This document shows, one piece after another, positions 17,076-24,584 of a DNA stretch of 64,000 nucleotides. The position numbers and the translations under genes were made by a program. Each line of letters opens with the position of its first letter. Position 1 is the stretch's first letter. This DNA is from Natranaerobius thermophilus JW/NM-WN-LF (GTDB lineage: Bacteria > Bacillota > Natranaerobiia > Natranaerobiales > Natranaerobiaceae): the NCBI RefSeq assembly GCF_000020005.1, contig NC_010718.1, forward strand, positions 1,880,001-1,944,000. The letters run 5' to 3'. The notes below the pieces were generated by a model that ran no database searches, was not told the origin of the DNA, and saw only the letters and a program-made list of their open reading frames with translations.

Positions 17076-18986
17076 TTAGTCCATATCGTCAATTTCAACT
17101 TTTATTTCATCCACTAGCTCGGCAACGCTTTTTGAGCCAATGTCGCCATCTTCTCTGGTCCTTACGGAAACAGTTTTATTCTCCACTTCGTCGTCACCCA
17201 CAATTAACATATAGGGAACTTTTTTAAGCTGAGCATCTCTAATTTTGTAACCAATTTTTTCATTGCGTTGGTCCAAATCAGCTCGGATACCTTCAGATTC
17301 TAACTGTTTGGTAATATCCTTTCCATATTCCATATGCCTATCGGCAATGGGAATAATTACTGCCTGCCTTGGAGCTAGCCAAAGTGGGAATTTACCTTCA
17401 TAGTGCTCTATTAACAGAGCGAAAAATCGTTCAATTGCTCCGTAAATAACTCTGTGTATCATAACTGGCCGATGTTTCTGCCCATCTTCTCCTATATAGG
17501 TCAAATCAAAGCGTTCAGGTAACAAGAAATCAAGTTGAATGGTACTACACTGCCATGACCTTCCGATGGCATCCTCCAATTGGAAGTCAATTTTGGGTCC
17601 GTAAAACGCTCCATCACCTTCGTTGACAATGTATTTAATACCACGTTTTTCTAGTACGGATTTCAAAGCATTGATAGCTCGATCCCAAATTTCATCTGAG
17701 CCCATAGCTTTTTCCGGTTTAGTTGATAACTCAACATAATAATTAAAGCCAAAAACACTGTAAAATCTATCTACCAAATTAATGACATTTTCCAGTTCCT
17801 CTTCCACTTGGGAAGGGAGCATAAATATATGGGCATCATCTTGGGTAAAGCTTCGAGCTCTTAATAATCCATGAAGAGCCCCTGACAGTTCATGCCGATG
17901 TACTTTACCAAGCTCTGCTACGCGCAAGGGAAAATCACGGTAGCTGTACATATTATTATTGTAAACTAACATGGCACCAGGACAATTCATAGGCTTCACA
18001 GCAAAATCTTCATCATCGATTTCAGTAAAGTACATATTTTCTTGAAAGTGATCCCAGTGACCTGAGCGTTCCCACAGTCCCCTGTTCAAAATTATAGGTG
18101 TACTAATTTCTTGATATCCCGCTTTACGATGCTCCCGTCTCCAAAAATCAATCAATTCATTGATAACTATCATACCATTGTTATGGAAGAAAGGAGAACC
18201 AGGCGCTTCCTCATGAAAGCTGAAAAGATCCAGTTCTTTTCCAAGTTTTCTATGTTCTCGTTTCTTGGCCTCTTCTAATCTTTGAATGTATTCTTCAAGC
18301 TGAGATTTTTTTATAAAAGAAGTACCATATATCCTCTGCAGCATAGCCCTGTTTTCATCGCCTCTCCAATAGGCTCCTGCTACTTTTAACAAGTCTAGAG
18401 CAGTATCTTTTATCTTTCCTGTTGATGGCAAGTGAGGTCCTTGGCATAGATCTATAAAGTCTCCCTGTTGATAGCAACAAATTTCTTCATCTTCACCAAG
18501 GTCTTGGATCAATTCAATCTTGTAATCTTCACCCATTTCCTTGAACATTTCAATTGCTTCATCTCTTTTGTATACTTTTCTTTCAATGGGCAAATCCTCT
18601 TTGATTATTTTCTTCATCTCTTTTTTGATATCTTCCAGATCTTTATCTGACAATGAATGTTCCAAATCAAAATCATAGTAAAAACCATCTTTGATTGGAG
18701 GACCAATACCTAGTTTAACATTATCATACAAGCGTTTAACTGCATGAGCCAGAATGTGTGACGAAGTGTGACGATAAATATCACAGCCTTCATCATCTTC
18801 AAAGCTTAAAATTTCAACTTCACAGTTCTCATTTAGCTCTTTATTCAAGCCCACAGTCTTTCCGTCTACCTTTGCACCAACAGCTTCTTTAGCCAGACGA
18901 TTACTAATCGACTTGGCCAGGTCCAGTACATTACTACCCTTTTCAATTTCTTTAACCGAACCGTCTTTTAGGGTGATTTTAAGCAT
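17076..18986 (-). CDS. thrS: Threonyl-tRNA synthetase
   Basis: This class II synthetase charges tRNA-Thr. It has an N-terminal TGS domain (1-62), an editing domain with the HxxxH motif (HTSSH at 73-77), the catalytic core (MNCPGAML zinc-site Cys, RVAELGKVHRHELSG motif 2, HRVIYGAIERF motif 3) and a C-terminal anticodon-binding domain (AVIIPIADRHMEYG). Length 636 aa is typical. The ATG follows AGGGAGG. A Thr T-box leader precedes it. Confidence 0.98.
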   Translation of the reverse strand: MLKITLKDGSVKEIEKGSNVLDLAKSISNRLAKEAVGAKVDGKTVGLNKELNENCEVEILSFEDDEGCDIYRHTSSHILAHAVKRLYDNVKLGIGPPIKDGFYYDFDLEHSLSDKDLEDIKKEMKKIIKEDLPIERKVYKRDEAIEMFKEMGEDYKIELIQDLGEDEEICCYQQGDFIDLCQGPHLPSTGKIKDTALDLLKVAGAYWRGDENRAMLQRIYGTSFIKKSQLEEYIQRLEEAKKREHRKLGKELDLFSFHEEAPGSPFFHNNGMIVINELIDFWRREHRKAGYQEISTPIILNRGLWERSGHWDHFQENMYFTEIDDEDFAVKPMNCPGAMLVYNNNMYSYRDFPLRVAELGKVHRHELSGALHGLLRARSFTQDDAHIFMLPSQVEEELENVINLVDRFYSVFGFNYYVELSTKPEKAMGSDEIWDRAINALKSVLEKRGIKYIVNEGDGAFYGPKIDFQLEDAIGRSWQCSTIQLDFLLPERFDLTYIGEDGQKHRPVMIHRVIYGAIERFFALLIEHYEGKFPLWLAPRQAVIIPIADRHMEYGKDITKQLESEGIRADLDQRNEKIGYKIRDAQLKKVPYMLIVGDDEVENKTVSVRTREDGDIGSKSVAELVDEIKVEIDDMD

Positions 18987-19028
18987 TCTTAGACCTCCCT
19001 CTCGTTTATTTTCAAGGTATAACTTTTA

Positions 19029-19325
19029 AAACTAAAAAAACTCCCATCCTCTATACAAGGGACGAGAGTATCTCGCGGTTCCACCCAAGTTGACCGGCAT
19101 TTAAATTTCAAAAATATTGGCTGAAATTAATCGCCTAGCCGGTCCACTCTACCCGTTAAGGCCGGGTCACCTGCCAGCTTACTGTAAGTTCGGCTGCAAG
19201 CTCCGAGGTGGTGTTCGAGCAACTTCCGGCATTACCCGCTTTCAGCCGCGGCGGGTATTCTCTGCTTCCGGTGGCAATGCTCTACTGTCCTCTTCATCGC
19301 TTTTACATAGTAAACGATATTGTTA
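19029..19325 (-). ncRNA. T-box riboswitch, Thr-specific, thrS leader
   Basis: The minus strand shows the T-box GGGTGGAACCGCGA followed by a terminator (ACTCTCGTCCC with GGATGGGAGT and T7). Stem I starts with GATGAAGAGGACAGTAGA. The specifier side reads TCGAAC-ACC-ACC, giving the Thr codon ACC. Uncharged tRNA-Thr should favour readthrough into thrS. Confidence 0.95.
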
Positions 19326-19331
19326 AATTAT

Positions 19332-19360
19332 ATTATATGGTTTTATACCGACATTGTCAA
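19332..19360 (-). promoter_or_regulatory. Promoter of thrS T-box transcript
   Basis: TTGACA (19,360-19,355) and TATAAT (19,337-19,332) on the minus strand are both perfect consensus, 17 bases apart. The -35 box overlaps the stop codon of the upstream DUF445 gene. Confidence 0.92.
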
Positions 19361-19965
19361 TAGACTAGCCAAACAAAGAGTATTTGAATAATTCCTATAG
19401 TAAAGCCCAGTATTCCACCCAAATATTCAATAAATTTTAGTTCACGCTGGGCTACTTCAAAACTAAGCCGTTCTACTTCACGAGTATTGAGACTCATGAT
19501 TTCTTGTTCAATTAGATTAGCAACATCGATACTAGATGTAAGGTTGTCTACAATAGAATCAAAATTTTGAGACAGGGATGTTGAGACTCCCCGTCCCACT
19601 GCCTGTTTTACTATTTCAGTTACTCTTCGCCTAATATTGTTTGGAAGAAATCTCAATTTATCATCCATTCTTTCAGTAACATGACTATCTACTGATTTTC
19701 TGATATCTTTTATAGCCATGTCCCGGTCAATTCCTGAAGCTAATTTACCACTAGATAAAAGTTCTTCGGAAATTACTCGGCTAACAGCCCTGGCGATTTC
19801 AGTTTTTCTCCGTGATAATAGACCTTGAATTTTAAAGTTTGTTTTAGGAACAATTATACCCTCATGGGGCCAAAATAATAACTTAATTGCCAAAAAATTT
19901 GTAAACCAGCCGATTAAGCCTGATAATATAGGGATAAGTAATAGTTTCAAATCCGGTGAAACCAT
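19357..19965 (-). CDS. DUF445 membrane protein (YheB-like)
   Basis: This is a DUF445-family membrane protein of unknown function; related proteins occur in spore formers. The protein opens with a hydrophobic segment ending in GWFTNFLAIKLLFWP, a hallmark of the family, continues with a long charged helical region, and ends with a second membrane segment (GGILGFTIGIIQILFVWL). I chose ATG at 19965 (202 aa), which follows AGAGGAG at 11 bases and matches the family start; the open frame runs 43 codons further upstream without support. Confidence 0.8.
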   Translation of the reverse strand: MVSPDLKLLLIPILSGLIGWFTNFLAIKLLFWPHEGIIVPKTNFKIQGLLSRRKTEIARAVSRVISEELLSSGKLASGIDRDMAIKDIRKSVDSHVTERMDDKLRFLPNNIRRRVTEIVKQAVGRGVSTSLSQNFDSIVDNLTSSIDVANLIEQEIMSLNTREVERLSFEVAQRELKFIEYLGGILGFTIGIIQILFVWLVY

Positions 19966-20104
19966 GGTTTCTACAACTCCTCTATTAACATAACGGAAAC
20001 TAGATACAACAATACACTCAGTTAAGATACAATATTTATAATTCTTAAATATTGCTATCACTAATATTGTAACTATTATTATAAAAATTTTCAAAAGCTA
20101 TACT

Positions 20105-20914
20105 TTAGTCTTGACAATATTTACACTGAAAACAATATTTTATCCTGTTTGAAAAGATATATGATAATATTTCAAACACTCCTGAATCTCGAGATAAATT
20201 ATCAATCACAGAATATGAAGGCTCTTGAACACCGTGAACTACTATCTCAGCTGGCACTATCGAGATTAAAACTGAAATTAATAGTTCTTTCTGCATTGTA
20301 CCCTTCTCTATCGGCTCTCCTAGGATCTGTTCTAAATAATTGCGGCTAAATGGCCTCCACGATCGATCCCTGAGCTCAATTCCTCCCTGTTTAACCACGA
20401 TATGAATTGTATCGATCTTTATGGGCTGCCCATCGATAAAATACTTTAACACTTGCAGATATTCATTGAATTCTCTATCTATCAAATATTCATCAATGAG
20501 ATCTTCTAGTAAATCATCTAATTTGCGCAGGAACCAGGATAGCCGAAATGTAAGATATCCTTCTAAAATCAGCAAGGAGTAGTCATCAAAGTACTTATCA
20601 AGCCCTTCTCTGATTTGTTTCCCATCAAGAGTTAAGGTGTGACTGGCTGAATTAATAATTTCGCGATATTCTAGTTCAGTCAAGTGCCAGTGTTTTCTAT
20701 GGGTCAGTTCCCGCATTAATACTCTACTCAAGCTATCAGTGAGCCAGCGCGAAACTTGTTTTAAAAAGTCTTGATAGTCCTCCTGGGTTAATCTTAGTTC
20801 CCACAAACTTAACTCGCTGTCCTCTTTCTTGGCCCGGGGAAATTCTAAAGACTCCACAAATTTATCCAATTGTGCTTTATAATTTTTAGACATTAATAGG
20901 ATTTTTGTGGTCAT
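20105..20914 (-). CDS. YtxC-like sporulation protein
   Basis: The 269-residue protein looks like the YtxC family, annotated as a putative sporulation protein and of unknown mechanism. Recognisable segments are FLRKLDDLLEDLIDEYLIDREFNEYL, PIKIDTIHIV and a C-terminal region ending in a CxxCxxC pattern (YCFQCKYC). The start at ATG 20914 follows GAAGGAGAGGAG; an upstream ATG 21 codons earlier has no ribosome binding site. It lies next to a DUF445 gene, 139 bp away, on the same strand. Confidence 0.75.
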   Translation of the reverse strand: MTTKILLMSKNYKAQLDKFVESLEFPRAKKEDSELSLWELRLTQEDYQDFLKQVSRWLTDSLSRVLMRELTHRKHWHLTELEYREIINSASHTLTLDGKQIREGLDKYFDDYSLLILEGYLTFRLSWFLRKLDDLLEDLIDEYLIDREFNEYLQVLKYFIDGQPIKIDTIHIVVKQGGIELRDRSWRPFSRNYLEQILGEPIEKGTMQKELLISVLISIVPAEIVVHGVQEPSYSVIDNLSRDSGVFEILSYIFSNRIKYCFQCKYCQD

Positions 20915-20984
20915 GCTCTCCTCTCCTTCGATAAATAGTATATGAACTAAAGCATGACCACGTTTCAAAAGTTTCAATTTCCCC

Positions 20985-21013
20985 TTGATAATTCCTCTTC
21001 AATGTGCTATATT
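20985..21013 (+). promoter_or_regulatory. tRNA-Val promoter
   Basis: TTGATA and TATATT are 17 bases apart, with TG one base before the -10. Transcription should start near 21,020. Confidence 0.8.
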
Positions 21014-21034
21014 AATATGTGCAATCGAAAGCGC

Positions 21035-21109
21035 GGGTCTGTAGCTCAGTGGGAGAGCGCTTCCTTGACGCGGAAGAAGTCGCAGGTTCAATCCCTGCCA
21101 GACCCACCA
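21035..21109 (+). tRNA. tRNA-Val (anticodon GAC)
   Basis: A 75-base cloverleaf is visible. The acceptor GGGTCTG pairs with CAGACCC, the D-arm contains AGCTCAGTGGGAGAGC, the anticodon stem is CTTCC/GGAAG with loop TTGACGC (anticodon GAC), and the T-arm is GCAGG-TTCAATC-CCTGC. The CCA end is encoded. Confidence 0.97.
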
Positions 21110-21122
21110 ACCATAATACAGT

Positions 21123-21154
21123 AATGACAGGGTTTTTAGACCCTGTCATTTTTT
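21123..21154 (+). terminator. tRNA-Val terminator
   Basis: AATGACAGGG pairs with CCCTGTCATT around a short loop and is followed by a T-run. Confidence 0.92.
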
Positions 21155-21227
21155 GTAAATTGCACAAAATATCTAAGAGTTCTACCAATATTTTAACCTT
21201 ATATAAGAAGATTGCTATTAAGAAGAC

Positions 21228-22103
21228 TTAATTGCCCAACATTTCATCAACTTTGTCACGGTTTTCTTTAATCCACTGTTCAGCAAGTACTTCATATTCT
21301 ACATCATTTTCTTCATGCTCGTACATCATTTCCTCTAAATCTTCAATGGGCATACTCCAGTCTGATAATATTTCATAAGCTTCCGGATGTTTGTCTTCAA
21401 TACCTTCATAAGAAATTACATATACATTATCTGCCTTAAAATATTCCTCTTGACCCTCTAAAAATTTGATATCATATTGAGTGAACATAGAATGAGGTCT
21501 CCATCCAAGGAAAGCTATTGGTTCTTCATTGTCCATGGCACTCATGGCTTCACCCATCATAGCAGCTTCACTTGAAGGGACAAATTCAAGTTCATCACCT
21601 ATTCCAAGATCTTCTATCATTTCTTTAGAGATTTCTGATATGCCTGCTCCAGAGTCAATACCTACAATTTCATTATTATACTTATCTAGATTAGCCAAAA
21701 ACTCATCTAGAGTGTCTTCCTCCACATATTCGGGAACAACCCAACCTAAGGGAGCTTCTTTATAACTTGCAGATACTTTCTGTAGATCTTCTCCATGCTC
21801 GTCCCAAAGGGCCTCTTCTGTATAGGGTAACCATGCATCCATAAAGAAATCAATTTCTTCATCCACTAATCCTACAAAAATTACTGGCTGATCTGCATTA
21901 GTTGTTTCTGTTTCATAACCTGCTTCTTCTAAAATTTGTCTGGCAATTTCTGTTGGAACTGCTGTACTTGTCCAATCTGTCATTCCAAATTTTATGGTTT
22001 CTTTTGATTCTTCTCCAGCTGTAACACCGCCTCCTCCATTGGTACAGGCAGTTAATAAAACAATTGTTATCATTGTCACTAGTACTAATTTCAGCTTTCG
22101 CAT
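21228..22103 (-). CDS. Glycine betaine/proline-type ABC substrate-binding lipoprotein
   Basis: This looks like an OpuAC/ProX-family extracellular binding protein for quaternary ammonium osmoprotectants. A lipoprotein signal peptide ends at LLTAC (Cys20), followed by a Gly-rich linker and the periplasmic-binding fold with WTSTAVPTEIA and FLGWRPHSMF. The Trp-rich substrate site is suggested by WLPYTEEALWDEHG and GWVVPEY. No permease or ATPase gene is adjacent, so it must partner with a transporter elsewhere, or be a sensor subunit. It is the third gene of the GbsR operon. Confidence 0.85.
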   Translation of the reverse strand: MRKLKLVLVTMITIVLLTACTNGGGGVTAGEESKETIKFGMTDWTSTAVPTEIARQILEEAGYETETTNADQPVIFVGLVDEEIDFFMDAWLPYTEEALWDEHGEDLQKVSASYKEAPLGWVVPEYVEEDTLDEFLANLDKYNNEIVGIDSGAGISEISKEMIEDLGIGDELEFVPSSEAAMMGEAMSAMDNEEPIAFLGWRPHSMFTQYDIKFLEGQEEYFKADNVYVISYEGIEDKHPEAYEILSDWSMPIEDLEEMMYEHEENDVEYEVLAEQWIKENRDKVDEMLGN

Positions 22104-22132
22104 TAAATTATAACCTCCTTGTTAAATAATTA

Positions 22133-22819
22133 TTAAGATTTTTGTTTAATCAAGTTAGCATCTTGATTTAATTTTCCATAAACTTCTCTCATATTCTCAG
22201 GGGTAAATTGTAATTGGTCTGGCCCCTCGGACTCCCAGACATAATAATCTTTGCCCTGTAATTTCTTAATTAATTCACTTGAATCATATATTTTAATTCC
22301 ATATACCCAGTTTGCCATAATCAGGGTGGCAGCCATATGTGCTCCTTCATTTGAAGTTGCACATATATCTTTTATGAGATTAATTTCATAATCTCTAAAA
22401 TACCCATCAAAAACAGATGTCATTAAACAGCCATCTGTAACTAATCCGCCAATCATCAAATGCTTTACCTTTAAACTCTTTAGGATAATGTCCAAACTTG
22501 TTTCATAAAAGCCACTCCAGCGAAATTTGTCAATCACCACATCTTCTTCCTTGGGAGCAATTTCGTCAATGACTTCAATTGCCTCTGTACCAGTACAATA
22601 AAAAATAGGTTTTCCACTGCTATCTAACGGATCATTATTAGATAGTCCAATACCATCTGCCCTATTGATATGGCGGGTATAGATAACGGGTATATTTAAC
22701 TTGCGGCATTGTTCAATTAAGTGTTTTGAATTTTCCACAACACTGTCTATGTTTTCAATTCCAAACTTACTTTCTTTTTGGATATCTATTAAACAAAGAG
22801 CTGATTTATTTAGATCCAT
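22133..22819 (-). CDS. Isochorismatase-family cysteine hydrolase
   Basis: The fold hydrolyses amides or vinyl ethers with a Cys nucleophile. With the start at ATG 22819 (AAGGAGGTG nine bases before), the catalytic triad is Asp12 (CLIDIQ), Lys98 (VIDKFRWSGF) and Cys131 (VTDGCLMTSV), all present. Length 228 aa fits the family. The substrate is unknown; placement between a GbsR-like regulator and a betaine-type binding protein suggests a quaternary amine or its breakdown product, such as an N-carbamoyl compound. That is inference only. Confidence 0.85.
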   Translation of the reverse strand: MDLNKSALCLIDIQKESKFGIENIDSVVENSKHLIEQCRKLNIPVIYTRHINRADGIGLSNNDPLDSSGKPIFYCTGTEAIEVIDEIAPKEEDVVIDKFRWSGFYETSLDIILKSLKVKHLMIGGLVTDGCLMTSVFDGYFRDYEINLIKDICATSNEGAHMAATLIMANWVYGIKIYDSSELIKKLQGKDYYVWESEGPDQLQFTPENMREVYGKLNQDANLIKQKS

Positions 22820-22848
22820 ATCGCCTTGCACCTCCTTTCCAATTAAAT

Positions 22849-23385
22849 TTACTTTTTATCCATGGGAAAATACTCAAATATTTCCCCGCTTTCTAGTGCA
22901 TCGATTATCCTTTTAGTCCAATCAAAATATTCTCTGCTTTGTTCAAGTAATTTTAAGTCATTCTTAGCTTCTTCTTTTGCTTCAGCTGAATCAGGGTTTT
23001 CCGCAATATCCTCTAACACTGGCTGAACCTTATCATTGGCCTTTAAAATCAAGTTCCTTTCAAGCCTCATATTTTTAATTAGGAAATTAAGAAAGTTTTT
23101 AGCGAAATCTCGTTCTGCAATATAGTAATCTTTTCTATCACCTTTTTGCCAAACCTTAATGATCATCTCTGACTCTAGTAGGTCACGGAGGCCGTTACTC
23201 ACACTGCCTTTACTCATAGCAACAGCATCTTTTATTTCATTTAATGACATAGGTTTTTTAGCAAAATACAATACTCCGTAAATGCGGCCAACAGAAGGAG
23301 TTAAACCATACATCACCATTGTTTGTGCTATAGCACTAATAATTATATCTCTAGCTTCTTCTATTCTTTCTAAATCATTATTCAT
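22849..23385 (-). CDS. gbsR: GbsR/MarR-family transcriptional regulator
   Basis: GbsR-type regulators sense choline or betaine-related ligands and repress osmoprotectant genes. The winged helix region reads YGLTPSVGRIYGVLYFAKKPMSLNEI and SKGSVSNGLRDLLES. The C-terminal helices carry the dimer and probable ligand pocket. The ATG follows GGGGAG. It is first in an operon with the hydrolase and binding protein, and the palindrome just downstream of its promoter is a likely autoregulatory operator. Confidence 0.85.
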   Translation of the reverse strand: MNNDLERIEEARDIIISAIAQTMVMYGLTPSVGRIYGVLYFAKKPMSLNEIKDAVAMSKGSVSNGLRDLLESEMIIKVWQKGDRKDYYIAERDFAKNFLNFLIKNMRLERNLILKANDKVQPVLEDIAENPDSAEAKEEAKNDLKLLEQSREYFDWTKRIIDALESGEIFEYFPMDKK

Positions 23386-23452
23386 AATACAAAACTCCCC
23401 ATAATTTTTTATGTATAATTTTATATTTAAAGTTGTTCATGTTATTCAAGTC

Positions 23453-23479
23453 GTTCAAATAGTTTTAAACAATTTGAAC
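23453..23479 (-). promoter_or_regulatory. Probable GbsR operator
   Basis: GTTCAAAT-N11-ATTTGAAC is a perfect 8-bp inverted repeat. It begins about four bases after the predicted transcription start, so bound regulator should block the operon. Two further half-site-like sequences (CTTGAA and ATGAAC) follow downstream in the leader. Confidence 0.65.
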
Positions 23480-23489
23480 ACTAATAATT

Positions 23490-23517
23490 ATTATAAGGGT
23501 TTAATATTTATTGTCAA
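23490..23517 (-). promoter_or_regulatory. Promoter of the gbsR operon
   Basis: On the minus strand TTGACA (23,517-23,512) and TATAAT (23,495-23,490) are perfect consensus, 16 bases apart. Confidence 0.9.
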
Positions 23518-23800
23518 GGATGGACTTTTTACTATGAAATTTTGTTAAGCCAATAATTTCGCCATTATCATCGCAAAGAGAGTTATATTTTTTTGTTCCA
23601 TCTGGGATTAAATTCATCACCATATTGATCAATAACTGTGAAACTTTCACCATTTAGGGCACGATCAAAGTTTTCCTTTGCTTTTCCCTGTCTTTTTGAT
23701 CCTCAATAAAATCCATAGCGGTTCTATCCTCGTCGAATAGTAAAGATAGTTGCTGGGCTATTGCCTGTTGGATGTAACGATCTGTTTTTTGCCCATGGCG
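23501..23800 (-). pseudogene. Decayed PAS-domain protein fragment
   Basis: Three frames together spell a PAS-like protein. One gives DRYIQQAIAQQLSLLFDEDR and then stops; the next gives FDRALNGESFTVIDQYGDE and NPRWNKKI; the third gives YNSLCDDNGEIIGLTKF. At least two frameshifts and internal stops separate them, and no start or downstream domain remains. It is probably the relic of a PAS sensor kinase or cyclase. The gbsR promoter now overlaps its end. Confidence 0.65.
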
Positions 23801-23813
23801 GGCACATCACCAT

Positions 23814-23846
23814 TAAAACCCGCGGGGTATTACCCCGCGGGTTTTT
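23814..23846. terminator. Strong bidirectional GC-rich hairpin
   Basis: ACCCGCGGGGTA pairs with TACCCCGCGGGT, flanked by A4 on one side and T5 on the other. It begins at the stop codon of the ThiS/MoaD gene. Confidence 0.85.
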
Positions 23847-24066
23847 ACGTTCCTCCGGCAATTGGAGGGTATATAAATATCACATCTCCATCCTCTATTT
23901 CATGGCTTCTATAATTCTCTTTAGGAACCACTTCCCGATTTACAATAACAGTCGCAGTCTCCCCAATCAGATTTTCAAAGTCTTCATCATGCTTTAATTT
24001 AATAAGTAAAGATTCCACAGTAATACCCTGCTCCCATTCAAATTCCTTATGATTGACTTTTATCAA
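23845..24066 (-). CDS. ThiS/MoaD-like beta-grasp sulfur carrier
   Basis: The 73-residue protein has the beta-grasp pattern: MIKVNHKEFEWEQGITVESLL, then VIVNREVVP, then DGDVIFIYPPIAGGT. Sulfur carriers of this family use a C-terminal Gly-Gly thiocarboxylate; here one Thr follows the GG, so it may need trimming or work differently. The start is TTG at 24066 after GGAGG. An aldehyde:ferredoxin oxidoreductase lies upstream on the same strand, beyond an IS element, suggesting a role as the MoaD partner for its tungstopterin cofactor rather than in thiamine synthesis. Confidence 0.8.
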   Translation of the reverse strand: MIKVNHKEFEWEQGITVESLLIKLKHDEDFENLIGETATVIVNREVVPKENYRSHEIEDGDVIFIYPPIAGGT

Positions 24067-24137
24067 AAACCCACCTCCACCAAAGTAGTAAATTTAATTC
24101 ACTATTTAAATTAACGCATCAACAAATATAATAGAAT

Positions 24138-24437
24138 ACCCCTTGTCTGTTATAGTTATTTATAGAAGGGCAGGAAAGCCCCTCTTGGATCACGTAATAA
24201 TAAAGTAAAGGTGGCCATCCGGGGAAAGACCAAACACCCCTTGTCTGTTATAGTTATTTATAGAAGGGCAGGAAAGCCCCTCTTGGATCACGTAATAATA
24301 AAGTAAAGGTGGCCATCCGGGGAAAGACCAAACACCCCTTGTCTGTTATAGTTATTTATAGAAGGGCAGGAAAGCCCCTCTTGGATCACGTAATAATAAA
24401 GTAAAGGTGGCCATCCGGGGAAAGACCAAACACCCCT
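24138..24437 (+). repeat. Three perfect 98-bp tandem repeats at IS110 left side
   Basis: Units begin at 24,138, 24,236 and 24,334, each starting ACCCCTTGTCTG and ending GGGGAAAGACCAAAC. A fourth unit begins at 24,432 (ACCCCT) and then diverges. I find no mismatch among the three copies. Each contains GAAGGGCAGGAAAGCCCCTC, which can form a small hairpin, and a TTATAG/TATAGT-rich promoter-like stretch. Confidence 0.95.
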
Positions 24438-24555
24438 AGTTAGTACGACTACTTAAAAAAGAACTGTCTTCCCCGGATATCATAAGTAGCAGTTACGGAC
24501 TATAGAGAAGTTGTGCCTCGAGCACTGATGCTAGACAAGGCTTACCTCTGCTACT
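24413..24555 (+). ncRNA. Candidate bridge RNA (seekRNA) of the IS110 element
   Basis: The segment between the repeats and the transposase is highly structured. ATCCGGGGAAAGAC (24,413-24,426, end of repeat 3) pairs with GTCTTCCCCGGAT (24,466-24,478). AGTAGCAG (24,485-24,492) pairs with CTGCTACT (24,548-24,555) and encloses a GTGC-CTCGA-GCAC hairpin. IS110 recombinases are known to use an RNA encoded in their non-coding end to specify target and donor. Which loops would be the guides cannot be determined here. Confidence 0.5.
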
Positions 24556-24584
24556 AAATACCATCACCTTAAGGAGGTCTTAGA

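Noticed and set aside
19117-19326. Open frame of 69 codons on the plus strand
   Set aside because: It lies entirely inside the thrS T-box leader, read on the wrong strand.
21019-21231. Open frame of 70 codons on the plus strand
   Set aside because: It runs through the tRNA-Val gene and its terminator.
24138-24437. Tandem 98-bp repeats as a possible CRISPR array
   Set aside because: The units are head-to-tail and fully identical with no variable spacers, and they adjoin an IS110 transposase.
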